Below are positions 1 to 8,987 of a DNA stretch of 64,000 nucleotides, in pieces. The stretch is taken from positions 86,303 through 150,302 of the forward strand of contig NZ_QAAA01000006.1 in the NCBI RefSeq assembly GCF_003046545.1. Direction: 5' to 3'. The translations under genes and the position numbers were made by a program. The notes under the pieces are model-generated. The model saw nothing but the letters and a program-made list of their open reading frames with translations, ran no database searches and was not told where the DNA came from. This DNA is from Rhodovulum imhoffii. Lineage in GTDB: Bacteria; Pseudomonadota; Alphaproteobacteria; Rhodobacterales; Rhodobacteraceae. Each line of letters opens with the position of its first letter. The first letter of the stretch is position 1.

Positions 1-153
1 GCCCGCCAAAGGCGTCATCGCCGTTGCGCCACGTTCCAGCCCATCGCGGAAGGCTGCCGAAACCCACCCGTTGAACAGAAACTGAAGCGCAACAAGGGCC
101 ACGATGACCCAGTGCAGGCGGATTTGTATCCGTGAGTACCCCGAAACCGACAT
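1..153 (-). CDS. Cytochrome b561-type membrane protein, N-terminal fragment
   Basis: Only the first 51 codons are in the window; the gene continues off the left edge. The start is the ATG complementary to 151-153. The visible protein has RIQIRLHWVIVALVALQFLF near its start, which is the typical entry of cytochrome b561/b-type integral membrane subunits: a His (H11) at the beginning of the first membrane helix, a likely haem-b ligand region. Such proteins carry electrons between quinones and periplasmic partners. It lies 52 bp downstream of a small membrane protein and a periplasmic DsrE-like gene on the same strand, so it may be the last member of that operon. The family call rests on one helix only. 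Confidence 0.6.
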   Translation of the reverse strand, partial: MSVSGYSRIQIRLHWVIVALVALQFLFNGWVSAAFRDGLERGATAMTPLAG

Positions 154-205
154 GATCCAGTTCTCCGTTTGTCAGGATGTCATCTGATCGGCGCAGACGC
201 GCCGG

Positions 206-379
206 TCAGTACAGTGTGCGGGCCACCGCCCAGGACAGCGGCAAGGACAAGATCAACCCGACGGCCGCCGCCACGATGGGGCCCGGCGTGCCGAACCCTG
301 CCATAAGAAAACCCAGGATCCCCACCCCCATGAGAGTGGGGAGTATCAGGGAAAACAAAAGCGTCGCCAACCGTGCCAC
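206..379 (-). CDS. Small two-helix membrane protein
   Basis: A 57-residue protein starting at a GTG (377-379), with a second GTG directly before it (380-382). The start was chosen because an AGGGG ribosome site lies just upstream; upstream in-frame codons add a charged non-conserved stretch. The protein is ARLATLLFSLILPTLMGVG, a Gly/Pro-rich turn, then a second hydrophobic segment ending in a basic VARTLY tail, so two membrane helices. Similar short proteins in Rhodobacterales are sometimes labelled as CTP synthetase-related, a name that has no support in this sequence. It lies between the DsrE-like gene and the cytochrome b561-type gene on the same strand. Function unknown. Confidence 0.6.
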   Translation of the reverse strand: MARLATLLFSLILPTLMGVGILGFLMAGFGTPGPIVAAAVGLILSLPLSWAVARTLY

Positions 380-452
380 CACAGATCCCCTCGTCACAAA
401 ACAAATGTTGGAAAAGCGCCTTTTATGGTGGATGTCCTTGACATGGCGCAAG

Positions 453-887
453 TCAAAACGACCAGACGCGTGCCTTGCTGTCCAAAAGTGTCCTTGCCAT
501 CGCCGGGGGCGCAGCCGGGTTCACCCCATCGATCAAGGCCTCCGGCGACAGGCCCTTGCCGGGAAGGTAGAGGGCGCAAACCTCAACCCGCACGCCGCCG
601 TCCAACGCGGATTTCAACAGGCCTTGCGGGCTTGCCCCCTGTGGCGGTTGACCTGCGGTTGCCGTTCCGGGGGCCTCACGCAGGGCTATATCCGCTGCCG
701 GACCGCACAACAGGATACGGGTCGCCACCCCGCGCTGCACAGCCTGAAGTGTCAACACCATGCTCATCGCCTGCACTTGCGGTTCCGGAGAGGTCACGAC
801 TGTCACCAGGCGTTCGGCGTCGCGTGCATTTGCGGGTGTCGCAGCCAGGAGCGCGACAAGAACAACGGCCTTAAGGGCATTTTGCAT
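453..887 (-). CDS. Periplasmic DsrE-family protein
   Basis: A 144-residue protein. The start at 885-887 is supported by a strong GAGGAGG ribosome site. The first 21 residues form a signal peptide (basic MQNALK, hydrophobic core, TPANA cleavage site), so the mature protein is periplasmic. The rest has the DsrE/DsrF look: an early beta strand LVTVVTSPEPQVQAMSMVLT, then RILLCGPAADIAL and a second Cys in VEVCALYLPGKG. DsrE-like proteins are often sulfur-handling or sulfur-responsive. The gene heads a same-strand group with a small membrane protein and a cytochrome b561-type gene, which suggests a redox or sulfur-related operon. That role is inferred from family and context. Confidence 0.72.
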   Translation of the reverse strand: MQNALKAVVLVALLAATPANARDAERLVTVVTSPEPQVQAMSMVLTLQAVQRGVATRILLCGPAADIALREAPGTATAGQPPQGASPQGLLKSALDGGVRVEVCALYLPGKGLSPEALIDGVNPAAPPAMARTLLDSKARVWSF

Positions 888-920
888 GAAGTCCTCCTCG
901 GTGATACCGGGAAAGATAAA

Positions 921-944
921 CATATATCTGAAAATAAGAATATG
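921..944 (-). promoter_or_regulatory. AT-rich inverted repeat upstream of the DsrE-like gene
   Basis: The arms CATAT (921-925) and ATATG (940-944) flank an AT-rich centre 34-57 bp ahead of the DsrE-like start, in otherwise GC-rich DNA. The position suits a promoter or operator. Short arms make this a weak call; no regulator can be named. Confidence 0.3.
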
Positions 945-994
945 TCGGGATGTCGCAGCCACCCAGTACATCCGCCTCCCGACCGGTTCTCTCC

Positions 995-2296
995 TCAGGC
1001 GCTGGTGCAGATTGGCTTTGCATTGTGCAGATGCCGCTCCGCCAAAGTCCTGGCTCGCCTTACGGTTGCCAGAGGGCGAACCGGATCGGGATGGATCGTA
1101 CGCAAATCGGGGAAAAGTTCCTGAATTTCCCGCCGCGCTTCCCGCCCAACGGACTCTAGCGCAGTTTCCCCAAGGTAAAGAGATTCAGTTTCCGCCCCGT
1201 TCGCAAAAATAATCTCATGCTGATCGAACAGCAGGTGGAAATAGGAAACCTCTGCGCCATCATCGACGACCTCAACACCCTCAAGCGGCAAGAGCGCCTT
1301 CGCGGGGACGAGAACCTCTGTCGCCGTGAACATGCGCTCGGCGATGCGGGAACGCACAAGCACGCGATGCTGGGGTGAGACGGTCAAATCCTGTCCAGGC
1401 ATCCCCGCCCCCAGCGCCCCGGCCCGGATTCGGATGGCTCGAAGGTGCGGGTTGGCGGACAGCCGCCCCGCTGACAGCCGCGTCGCCCCCGACCAGCGCA
1501 GCGGCTGATAACCCCGATCTTTCGTCAGGACCATGTCGCCCGGCGAAAGATCCTCCACCGCGACCGGGCCGGATCGGGTCTGGATCATCGTGCCTTCCGT
1601 AAAGCAGACAATCTTGACGGCGCCGGACCCCACCATCAGGGCGGAGTCGAACTTACGGTCGACAATGTCCGCAACGACGATTTTCAGCGTATAGGTTTGC
1701 CCCTCAACCACGTTGAAACTGGCCACACCGGAACGGAAGGCATTGAAATCTGTACCGTATGTGTTCGTATCGCCGGTTTCGCCATTGTCGAAAAACGACC
1801 CGCCGCTTTCCATATCGTTCACGGCATAGTAACCATTCACCGTATCGGTGATGGGGACCAGTGCCCCATTGACAAAAACGCCGGCGACGTCGTTGAACCT
1901 TGACCCGAAGTAATCCGGATATTCGTCGCTGAGGAAGGTCAGGGAAAGATCGATCGTTCCCGTCTTGTCCGCCGTAAAGGTTATCACGATGCCGGAAGCG
2001 TCCCGTGTCGTCGAGCCAACCTCATTGGAGAGGTCGCTATCGCCACCGGATCCGATGAAGCTGTCGAGTTCATCATTGGTCGTATCGTCGTCGTTGAACG
2101 ATTCGGCCAGGCCTGTGGAAAAGATCAGCCCCGTGTCGGTAGGCGTCACGGTGGGGGACTGCGCGTCACCGTCGGTGTAGATGCGTGACTGGCTCGTGGA
2201 CCCGATCAATGAGGCCGAGACAAGCGTGATCCCCTTACCCAGCAACGCATTGGCATAGTCGGTTGCCGACCCTGACGTATAGGTTAAATCTGCCAT
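995..2296 (-). CDS. Choice-of-anchor L / Hint domain protein
   Basis: A 433-residue protein with two parts. Residues about 20-225 match the choice-of-anchor L type of extracellular beta-rich domain: Asp/Gly/Asn-rich, with LTFLSDEYPDYFGSRFNDVAGVFVNG at 118-143. Residues about 231-370 are a Hint (Hedgehog/intein) domain: the catalytic-type Cys is C231 in CFTEGTMIQT, followed by VAVEDLSPGDMVLT and the SPQHRV block at 307-312. There is no classical N-terminal signal peptide, as is common for type I secreted Rhodobacterales proteins, but no RTX nonapeptide repeats are seen. The Hint domain may cleave itself or attach the N-terminal part to another molecule; this is inference. The gene stands alone behind an AT-rich upstream region. 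Confidence 0.8.
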   Translation of the reverse strand: MADLTYTSGSATDYANALLGKGITLVSASLIGSTSQSRIYTDGDAQSPTVTPTDTGLIFSTGLAESFNDDDTTNDELDSFIGSGGDSDLSNEVGSTTRDASGIVITFTADKTGTIDLSLTFLSDEYPDYFGSRFNDVAGVFVNGALVPITDTVNGYYAVNDMESGGSFFDNGETGDTNTYGTDFNAFRSGVASFNVVEGQTYTLKIVVADIVDRKFDSALMVGSGAVKIVCFTEGTMIQTRSGPVAVEDLSPGDMVLTKDRGYQPLRWSGATRLSAGRLSANPHLRAIRIRAGALGAGMPGQDLTVSPQHRVLVRSRIAERMFTATEVLVPAKALLPLEGVEVVDDGAEVSYFHLLFDQHEIIFANGAETESLYLGETALESVGREARREIQELFPDLRTIHPDPVRPLATVRRARTLAERHLHNAKPICTSA

Positions 2297-2445
2297 TATT
2301 CATTACCCAGAACAAAACATCGCTGGGCAACGTAATCCCGACTTTAGATTCGCCACAAGTTCTTTTTATCAAAAAAATACTATTTTAGGTTGTTATACGT
2401 CCAGGTTGCATAAATATCGCTGGCAGCACCCTCAGGGGATCCGGT
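2297..2445. other. AT-rich intergenic region
   Basis: This 149-bp gap separates the Hint gene from the 3' end of lepA. It is clearly richer in A/T than its surroundings (runs such as TTTTTATCAAAAAAATACTA near 2364-2383) and probably carries the Hint gene promoter. No hairpin with a T-run was found for lepA. Confidence 0.4.
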
Positions 2446-4248
2446 CTAGTCATCCATTTTCAGCGCGTTGATGAAGGCCGCCTGCGGGATTTCCACCTTT
2501 CCGAACTGGCGCATCTTCTTCTTGCCCGCCTTTTGCTTTTCCAGAAGTTTCTTCTTGCGGGTCACATCGCCGCCGTAACACTTGGCAGTCACGTCCTTGC
2601 GCAGGGCCGCCAGCGTTTCACGGGCAATGATCCGCCCGCCGATCGCCGCCTGGATCGGAATCTTGAACATGTGACGGGGAATCAGCTCCTTGAGCTTTTC
2701 ACACATGGCGCGCCCGCGGGCTTCGGCCCGGTCACGATGGACCATGACGGATAGCGCATCCACCGGCTCATCGTTGACGAGAATCTGCATCTTCACAAGA
2801 TGGTCCTGACGGTAGCCGATCAACTGATAGTCGAAAGAGGCATAGCCCTTGGTGACGGATTTAAGCCGGTCGTAGAAGTCGAACACGACCTCGTTCAGCG
2901 GCAGGTCGTAAACCACCATGGCGCGGGAACCGGCATAGGTCAGATCCAGTTGTTCCCCCCGGCGGTCCTGGCACAACTTCAGCACATCGCCAAGATATTC
3001 GTCCGGGACAAGGATGGTCGCCTTGATGCGCGGTTCCTCAAGGTGGTCGACATGGGTCAGGTCCGGCATGTCGGCGGGATTGTGCAACTCTATCATCTCG
3101 CCATCGCGCATGTAGACATGATAGATCACCGAGGGCGCGGTGGTGATCAGGTCGATGCCATACTCCCGCTCGATCCGGTCCCGGATGACCTCAAGGTGCA
3201 AAAGCCCCAGAAAACCGCAACGGAAACCAAAGCCCAGCGCAGCCGAGGTTTCCATCTCATAGCTGAAGCTGGCATCGTTGAGGGCGAGCTTTTCGATCGA
3301 ATCGCGCAGATCCTCGAATTCCGAGGTATCCACCGGGAACAGGCCGCAAAACACCACCGGCTGGGCCGGCTTGAACCCGGGCAGCGGTGTCTCACACCCT
3401 TTCCTTTCGGTGGTGATCGTGTCCCCCACGCGGGTATCGCGCACCTGCTTGATCGAAGCGGTCAGAAACCCGATCTCCCCCGGACCGAGTTCTGCGACAT
3501 CCGTCATCTTGGGGCGGAATACACCGATGCGGTCCACCCCGTAGGTGCCGCCGGTCTTCATCATACGCACGCGATCGCCCTTTTTGAGCACGCCGTCGAT
3601 AATGCGCACAAGGACCACGACACCCAGATACGGGTCGTAATAACTGTCCACCAGCATCGCCTTGAGCGGCGCGTGCCGATCGCCCTCATGGGGCGGCGGC
3701 AGGCGGGTGACGATGGCCTCCAGCACATCGGGAATCCCAAGGCCGGTCTTGGCGCTGATCTGCACGGCGTCCGTCGCATCGATACCGATCACGTCCTCGA
3801 TCTGCTCGGCCACGCGGTCGCAATCGGCGGCGGGCAAATCGATCTTGTTGAGAACCGGGACGATCTCATGGTCGGCTTCGATGGCGGTGTACACGTTGGC
3901 CAGCGTCTGCGCCTCGACCCCTTGCGTCGCATCCACGACCAGCAAGGAGCCCTCCACCGCGCGCATGCTGCGGGAGACCTCATAGGCGAAGTCCACGTGA
4001 CCGGGCGTATCAATCAGGTTCAGCACGTAAGTCTTGCCGTCCTGCGCCGGGTAATCGATTCGGACGGTGTTGGCCTTGATGGTGATGCCCCGCTCCCGCT
4101 CAATGTCCATCGCGTCGAGCAGCTGCTCTTTCATGTCGCGTTCGGACACGGTCCCCGTCAATTGAATCAGACGGTCCGCAAGGGTGGATTTGCCGTGGTC
4201 GATATGGGCCACGATGGAAAAATTGCGAATAAGGCCAAGCTCGGTCAT
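2446..4248 (-). CDS. lepA: Elongation factor 4 (LepA)
   Basis: A 600-residue GTPase, the normal family length. It acts on the ribosome during elongation and is thought to remodel mistranslocated or stalled complexes. Translation-factor GTPase motifs are complete: AHIDHGKS (14-21), RGITIKAN (53-60), DTPGH (80-84) and NKID shortly after residue 130. The LepA-specific C-terminal region with basic [14 protein letters not shown] is present. The reading frame stays open far upstream, across the BCCT gene on the other strand, but the family start is [10 protein letters not shown] at 4246-4248 and the upstream part is antisense shadow. It is divergent from the BCCT transporter gene, with about 200 bp between the starts. 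Confidence 0.97.
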   Translation of the reverse strand: MTELGLIRNFSIVAHIDHGKSTLADRLIQLTGTVSERDMKEQLLDAMDIERERGITIKANTVRIDYPAQDGKTYVLNLIDTPGHVDFAYEVSRSMRAVEGSLLVVDATQGVEAQTLANVYTAIEADHEIVPVLNKIDLPAADCDRVAEQIEDVIGIDATDAVQISAKTGLGIPDVLEAIVTRLPPPHEGDRHAPLKAMLVDSYYDPYLGVVVLVRIIDGVLKKGDRVRMMKTGGTYGVDRIGVFRPKMTDVAELGPGEIGFLTASIKQVRDTRVGDTITTERKGCETPLPGFKPAQPVVFCGLFPVDTSEFEDLRDSIEKLALNDASFSYEMETSAALGFGFRCGFLGLLHLEVIRDRIEREYGIDLITTAPSVIYHVYMRDGEMIELHNPADMPDLTHVDHLEEPRIKATILVPDEYLGDVLKLCQDRRGEQLDLTYAGSRAMVVYDLPLNEVVFDFYDRLKSVTKGYASFDYQLIGYRQDHLVKMQILVNDEPVDALSVMVHRDRAEARGRAMCEKLKELIPRHMFKIPIQAAIGGRIIARETLAALRKDVTAKCYGGDVTRKKKLLEKQKAGKKKMRQFGKVEIPQAAFINALKMDD

Positions 4249-4449
4249 GCAGAGCGATATGCTGCGGAAACCACGGGCGGTCAATGGCTGTTGCGCCGTG
4301 TAAAGCGTTGCATGGCTACATCGGTCGGGTGAATTTCCGCAGGTTTTCAGAAAAGGCCTTTCGGGCCCCTGCACGACTCTGGCAGACCCCCACCCCACAA
4401 AGCCCGGCGCAAAGCGCCCTGAAAACGGACAAGAGGACCGTTCCTTCCC

Positions 4450-5997
4450 ATGAAAACAACCGCATCGCCGGATATGGGCGCCCACGCCCATGTCAACAAA
4501 CCGCTTTTCGCCATCACCGGCGGGTTCATCGCGCTTTTCTGCCTGACGGCGCTGATCGACCTGGACGCCCTGTCTCAGGCCGTGGACACCGGCTTTGCCT
4601 TCGCGGCGCGGTATTTCGGCCTCTACTGGCAGGCTCTGCTGTTGGGAACGTTCCTGATCGGCATGGTCCTGGTCGTTCTCCCCGGCGGGCGCGCCGTGAT
4701 GGGCGGGCGCGACACGCCCGAATTCACCCTGTTCCAATGGGCGGCGATGGTCATGTGTACCCTGCTGGCCGGCGGCGGCGTGTTCTGGGCCGCGGGCGAA
4801 CCGATGGCGCATTTTCTCTCGCCCCCGCCCTATTTCGCCGATAAGGCCACGCCCGGCCTTCAGGCCGCGCTGGCACAATCTTTCCTGCATTGGGGATTCC
4901 TCGGCTGGGCGATCCTGGGGGCACTGACCACCGTGATGCTGATGTTCTACCATTATGAGAAAGGCCTGCCGCTCGCGCCGCGCACATTGCTTTACCCGCT
5001 GTTCGGACGGCATGCCCTGCATGGCCCCATCGGGCTGCTCGCCGATGCCAGCTGCATCATCGCCGTGGTTGCGGGAACCGTCGGCCCGATCGGGTTTCTC
5101 GGCCTGCAGGTCAGCTACGGTCTGCACGAACTGTTCGGCCTGCCCGAAGGGCTTGCCACCCAGGCCAGCGTCATCGCCGGGCTTGTCCTTCTTTACACCG
5201 TTTCCGCGATGACGGGCCTGTCCCGGGGGATCCAGATTCTCAGCCGCTTCAACGTGATACTGGCTGCGCTTTTACTGGCCTTTATCCTGGTGGCGGGGCC
5301 GACTGGCTTCGTCTTCGAAGCCTTTGCCACCAGCTTTGTCACCTACCTGAAAAACTTCTTCGGCATGGCGCTGCACCGCGGGTCAGCGGATTTCTTCTCT
5401 GCGCCCGGCTGGCTGGGGTGGTGGACGGTCTTCTTCTGGGGCTGGTTTCTTGGCTATGGTCCGCTGATGGCCATCTTCATCGCGCGCATCTCGCGCGGGC
5501 GCTCGATCCGCGCCATCGTCCTGATGCTGGCCATCGTCGCACCGGTCGCGACCAATTTCTGGTTCACCATCCTGGGCGGCACCGGGCTGGCCTTCGAACA
5601 GGCCAACCCCGGCTCGATCTCTGCCGCGTTCGAGGGCTTCAACCTGCCTGCCGCGCTGCTGGCCATCACCCAGCACCTGCCGCTGGGGTTTCTTGTCTCC
5701 GTTCTGTTCCTGGTCCTGACCACCGTGTTCGTCGCCACGACAGGAGATTCGATGACCTACGTCATCGCCGTGACCCTGTCCGACGAAGACCGCCCGGCAA
5801 TGGCCGTACGGGTGTTCTGGGGGCTGGCAATGGGGCTTATGGCGCTTATCCTGGTGACGCTCGGTTCGGGGGGCGTGGACAAGCTGCAAAGCTTCATCGT
5901 GGTCACCGCAGCACCCGTTTCGCTGGTGCTGTTGCCCTCATTGTGGGATGCGCTGCGGATCACACTGGAAAAAGGACGGACACGCGCAAAAGGGTAG
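4450..5997 (+). CDS. BCCT family transporter
   Basis: A 515-residue inner-membrane protein with about 12 hydrophobic segments, resembling sodium- or proton-coupled betaine/choline/carnitine transporters. Family features are the Trp-rich helix-8 region [15 protein letters not shown] followed by [13 protein letters not shown], and [11 protein letters not shown] in the first half. Substrate residues cannot be settled from sequence. Several positions differ from classical BetP-type proteins: GYGP replaces the usual Trp-Ser-Pro-like turn. The C-terminal tail is short, so an osmosensing domain is absent. It is divergent from lepA and is followed by a small secreted protein on the same strand after about 100 bp. 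Confidence 0.88.
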   Translation: MKTTASPDMGAHAHVNKPLFAITGGFIALFCLTALIDLDALSQAVDTGFAFAARYFGLYWQALLLGTFLIGMVLVVLPGGRAVMGGRDTPEFTLFQWAAMVMCTLLAGGGVFWAAGEPMAHFLSPPPYFADKATPGLQAALAQSFLHWGFLGWAILGALTTVMLMFYHYEKGLPLAPRTLLYPLFGRHALHGPIGLLADASCIIAVVAGTVGPIGFLGLQVSYGLHELFGLPEGLATQASVIAGLVLLYTVSAMTGLSRGIQILSRFNVILAALLLAFILVAGPTGFVFEAFATSFVTYLKNFFGMALHRGSADFFSAPGWLGWWTVFFWGWFLGYGPLMAIFIARISRGRSIRAIVLMLAIVAPVATNFWFTILGGTGLAFEQANPGSISAAFEGFNLPAALLAITQHLPLGFLVSVLFLVLTTVFVATTGDSMTYVIAVTLSDEDRPAMAVRVFWGLAMGLMALILVTLGSGGVDKLQSFIVVTAAPVSLVLLPSLWDALRITLEKGRTRAKG

Positions 5998-6100
5998 TTG
6001 TTGAAAAAATCATCTTTTCAGTCATACTACCATTTCCATGCTGGACCAAGAAGCGGGCAGCCGCCACCCCATCACGCAGGTAGGAACCATAGGCAGATCA

Positions 6101-6397
6101 ATGAAAAACATCGTACTCGTGGCCGCTCTGGCCGTACTTTCTACTACGACCGCGCAGGCGGGACCCATCGAACGGGCCTGCCTCCAATCCGACCGAGGCC
6201 CCTCGCGCAGCCTGTGCGGCTGCATTCAGGACGTGGCAGACATGACGCTTTCCGGCAGCGACCAGCGCCGGGCGATCAAGTTCTTCCGCGATCCCCACCA
6301 GGCACAGGTCGTCCGCCAGTCGGACCGCCGGGATGACGAAGCCTTCTGGAAACGCTACAAGCGTTTTGGCCAGGCTGCCGCCTCTTATTGCGGCTGA
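6101..6397 (+). CDS. Small secreted four-cysteine protein
   Basis: A 98-residue protein with a clear signal peptide (MKNIVLVAALAVLSTTTAQA, cleavage near residue 20). The mature part has four Cys (C27, C39, C41, C97) in an arrangement ACLQ...LCGC...YCG that could form two disulfides in the periplasm. The middle is Arg/Asp-rich and helical. I do not recognise the family; similar short proteins are common in Rhodobacteraceae. The start at 6101 is preferred over an in-frame ATG at 6038 because it gives the signal peptide directly. Its 3' end overlaps the convergent phosphatase gene by 13 bp. Confidence 0.75.
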   Translation: MKNIVLVAALAVLSTTTAQAGPIERACLQSDRGPSRSLCGCIQDVADMTLSGSDQRRAIKFFRDPHQAQVVRQSDRRDDEAFWKRYKRFGQAAASYCG

Positions 6398-6840
6398 GAC
6401 ACCTGCCGCAGAACGCCGCGTGAGGCGGCTTCGATCAGGTCCAGCACCCGATCGAATCCGCCCTCATAATAAGGATCGGGAACCTCCCGCTGCGAACCGC
6501 CGGCATAGTCCAGAAACAGGCGCACCGGCGTGGTATTCCCCGCCGGGCGCAGACGTTCGAGATCCGCCCGATTCGAACGATCCATCGCAAGGATCAGGTC
6601 GAACCGGTCGAAATCCTCCGGGCACACCTGCCGGGCGCGCAGGCCGGAAAGGTCATAGCTCCGCGCCGCTGCGGCGGCCTGGGCGCGCCGATCCGGCGGG
6701 TTTCCTACATGCCAGCCGCCGGTTCCCGCACTGTCCACCTGTACCGCGACCCCGGCGGCCTCGGCCAGCCCCCGGAACACGCCCTCCGCCGTAGGCGACC
6801 GGCAGATATTCCCAAGACAGACAAAAAGGATACGGGTCAT
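6385..6840 (-). CDS. Low-molecular-weight protein tyrosine phosphatase
   Basis: A 151-residue cytoplasmic phosphatase that would remove phosphate from protein tyrosine residues or related small substrates. The P-loop CLGNICRS begins at residue 8, with nucleophile C8 and R14 (CX5R). The general acid is D122 in VPDPYY. The length fits the family. The start at 6838-6840 places the motif at the usual distance from the N-terminus. Convergent with the small secreted protein and divergent from the sirtuin gene, with about 107 bp between the starts. Confidence 0.93.
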   Translation of the reverse strand: MTRILFVCLGNICRSPTAEGVFRGLAEAAGVAVQVDSAGTGGWHVGNPPDRRAQAAAAARSYDLSGLRARQVCPEDFDRFDLILAMDRSNRADLERLRPAGNTTPVRLFLDYAGGSQREVPDPYYEGGFDRVLDLIEAASRGVLRQVSQPQ

Positions 6841-6947
6841 CACGGTCCCCCCCTGTGGATTCCCTCCCACCAAAGCGCAATCCGCCCGGTCCGGCAAGCT
6901 TGCGCAAAGTACTTGGCCGGCCCGGCAGGCATGATTACCATATCTCC

Positions 6948-7646
6948 ATGGCACGTTTCGTCATTCTTACGGGGGCGGGAATCTCCGCCGAAAGCGGGCT
7001 GGGAACTTTCCGCGACAAAGACGGATTATGGACCCGCTACGATCTGAGGGAGATCGCCACCCCCGAAGGTTTCGCCGCCAACCCCAGGCTGGTACACGAT
7101 TTCTACAATGCCCGCCGCAAGAACGCCGCCGAGGCCCTCCCGAATGCCGCCCACGCAGCCCTTGCCCGGCTGGAAAAGGCGCTGCCCGGCGAAGTTTTGA
7201 TCATCACGCAGAATATCGACAACCTGCATGAACGCGCCGGGTCCAGAACGGTACTGCACATGCATGGGGACTTGTTCCGCGCCCGCTGCACCGCCTGCGG
7301 ACACGCCTGGGATGCCCCGGCGGAAATGGCCCCCGGCGATCCATGCCCGGCCTGCGCGCACCCCGGAACCCGGCCCGATATCGTCTGGTTCGGGGAATTT
7401 CCCTATTTCATGGAAGAAATCTGGGACGCCCTGCGCAGGGCAAAGACATTCGCCGCCATTGGAACCTCGGGCAGTGTCTATCCGGCAGCGGCCTTCGTCC
7501 AGGATGCCGCCCGCGCGGGGGCTCACACGCTGGAAATCAATCTCGAGCCATCGGAAACCGTAAACGATTTCGCCGAAGCCCGGCACGGCCGCGCCAGCGA
7601 CCTCGTCCCCGAATGGGTCAACGAGGTGCTGGCACGCACGGGCTAA
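6948..7646 (+). CDS. cobB: NAD-dependent protein deacylase (sirtuin)
   Basis: A 232-residue Sir2-type enzyme that uses NAD to remove acyl groups from protein lysines. NAD-binding GAGISAESG is at 9-17, TQNIDNLHERAG at 87-98, the catalytic His is H106 in HMHGD, and a zinc site is formed by C114, C117, C133 and C136. Y31 and R34 make the YxxR pair that marks class III sirtuins preferring succinyl or malonyl lysine. The start at ATG 6948 gives the conserved MARFVILTGAGIS beginning. Its stop overlaps the convergent copper chaperone gene by 4 bp. Confidence 0.94.
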   Translation: MARFVILTGAGISAESGLGTFRDKDGLWTRYDLREIATPEGFAANPRLVHDFYNARRKNAAEALPNAAHAALARLEKALPGEVLIITQNIDNLHERAGSRTVLHMHGDLFRARCTACGHAWDAPAEMAPGDPCPACAHPGTRPDIVWFGEFPYFMEEIWDALRRAKTFAAIGTSGSVYPAAAFVQDAARAGAHTLEINLEPSETVNDFAEARHGRASDLVPEWVNEVLARTG

Positions 7647-8119
7647 TTACCCATCTTCATACCCATCGGCTTCATGCCCATGGGTTGGCGTTTCAGATCG
7701 ACGGGGATGTCCACGCTGATATCGCCCGCATTTTCGAATGACAGGGTGACGGTTACGGTATCGCCTTGCTCCAGAGGCCGGTTCAGCCCCAGAAACATCA
7801 CATGGTCGCCGCCGCGCTCCAACACATGGCGTCCCTGCGCGGGGATAACGAACCCCTCTTCGACCTCGACCATCTGCATCACCCCGCCCTTTCCGGCGAC
7901 ATGGGTGTGCAACTCCACCCGCTTGGCCACATCCGAACTGGCCGAAACCAGCCGGTCATCGGCCTCAGCAGAATTGGCAATGGTCATGAACGCTGCACCC
8001 GACTGCGACATCATCGTGGAGGCGCGGGCATAGGCGTCTTCGATGGTGATACCCTGGGCGAGCACAGGTACTGCAAAAGAAGCGGCGCAAACCGCAAAAA
8101 AAGTAGTTCTGAAAGACAT
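7643..8119 (-). CDS. Periplasmic copper chaperone PCu(A)C
   Basis: A 158-residue protein with a signal peptide (cleavage near A21). PCuAC proteins bind Cu(I) in the periplasm and pass it to cytochrome oxidase. The Met/His ligand set is recognisable: H71 and H73, M81 and M83, then H106 and M108 in DHVMFLGL. The spacing is one residue longer than the textbook H-X10-M-X21-H-X-M pattern. The C-terminal tail is Met-rich (PMGMKPMGMKMGN) and may add copper sites. It is 24 bp downstream of a DUF2946-like gene on the same strand, a pairing consistent with metal handling. Confidence 0.9.
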   Translation of the reverse strand: MSFRTTFFAVCAASFAVPVLAQGITIEDAYARASTMMSQSGAAFMTIANSAEADDRLVSASSDVAKRVELHTHVAGKGGVMQMVEVEEGFVIPAQGRHVLERGGDHVMFLGLNRPLEQGDTVTVTLSFENAGDISVDIPVDLKRQPMGMKPMGMKMGN

Positions 8120-8143
8120 CTCGGTTTCCTTGTCAGGTCGGTT

Positions 8144-8500
8144 TCAGCGGAAAACCGGCCCTGCGGGCGGGTCGCGCGCCTGCGGGAAGGGGCACGCTGT
8201 CCCGGTTCCGCCCAGAACACGCGGCAGGCACAACGATTCGCCATCGGCGCAGCCATCCACACCAGAGGGCAGAACCGGCAACGCCACCGCGGCAATCGCG
8301 CTGACCCCGTCAGGGCAAACATGGGCGTTCCCCGCCGGCTTGCCCTCCGCATCGACGGGGACGGCCTGCACACCCATCCCGGTGCAGATCTGAACCTGGC
8401 CCGCCGCTGGCGCCTGCCCGCGTGCAGCCGCCAGGCTAAGCGAGGCCAGCACCAGCGACACGGCCAAAGCGAACGCAACAAGGAACCGGGGGCGCATCAT
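8144..8500 (-). CDS. DUF2946-like membrane-anchored protein
   Basis: A 118-residue protein with one N-terminal hydrophobic segment (LVAFALAVSLVLASLSLAAA) and a periplasmic remainder. The block ICTGMGVQAVPVDAEGKP...HVCPDG resembles DUF2946 proteins, which often lie near copper genes. Five Cys are present in the mature part. Two adjacent ATG codons (8495-8500) could start it. The gene probably forms an operon with the PCuAC chaperone 24 bp downstream. Family assignment is by resemblance only. Confidence 0.6.
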   Translation of the reverse strand: MMRPRFLVAFALAVSLVLASLSLAAARGQAPAAGQVQICTGMGVQAVPVDAEGKPAGNAHVCPDGVSAIAAVALPVLPSGVDGCADGESLCLPRVLGGTGTACPFPQARDPPAGPVFR

Positions 8501-8550
8501 GACGTTTTTCTAAGACCAGACGCGCATATCGCCAAGCGATTAATGCCAAA

Positions 8551-8573
8551 ACGAAAAAACCCCGCCAAAGCGG
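8551..8573 (-). terminator. Rho-independent terminator of rpmB
   Basis: On the minus strand a CCCCGC/GCGGGG stem (8558-8573) with a four-base loop is followed by six T residues (8552-8557). It lies 27 bp past the rpmB stop. Confidence 0.88.
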
Positions 8574-8599
8574 GGCCTTCGAATGGCAGGGTGCGAAAT

Positions 8600-8887
8600 T
8601 CAGGCGGTGGCCTGCGCCTTGACGATATCTTTCTTGATCTTGAGCGCCTTTTCGGAAAGCTCCGCATCCTTGGCGCGGGCGAGGAACGCATCAAGCCCCC
8701 CGCGATGATCGACCGTACGCAGCGCCGAAGTCGAAACGCGCAGCTTGAAAGACCGGCCGAGCGTGTCAGAGATCAGCGTCACGTCGTTCAGGTTCGGCAG
8801 GAACCGGCGCTTGGTCTTGTTGTTGGCGTGGCTGACATTGTTGCCAACCATGGGGCCTTTTCCGGTCAGTTCGCAAACGCGCGACAT
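8600..8887 (-). CDS. rpmB: 50S ribosomal protein L28
   Basis: A 95-residue ribosomal protein of the large subunit. The N-terminus [20 protein letters not shown] and the downstream [12 protein letters not shown] are diagnostic. The alphaproteobacterial type has an extended helical C-terminus, seen here as [13 protein letters not shown]. The start at 8885-8887 gives the conserved N-terminus; the longer open frame upstream is not used. A strong terminator follows, so it is probably a single-gene transcript. Confidence 0.97.
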   Translation of the reverse strand: MSRVCELTGKGPMVGNNVSHANNKTKRRFLPNLNDVTLISDTLGRSFKLRVSTSALRTVDHRGGLDAFLARAKDAELSEKALKIKKDIVKAQATA

Positions 8888-8987
8888 GGCTTTTTCCTTG
8901 TCTCGATAACAAAGCAGGCGCCGCCAACAGCAGCGCCGCGAATTCCGTTGCGGGTGTTTATGCGCAAAGACGTGGGCCGTCAAGAAG

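Noticed and set aside
4249..5127. Long minus-strand extension of the lepA reading frame
   Set aside because: It is antisense to the well-supported BCCT gene, and the LepA family start is at 4248.
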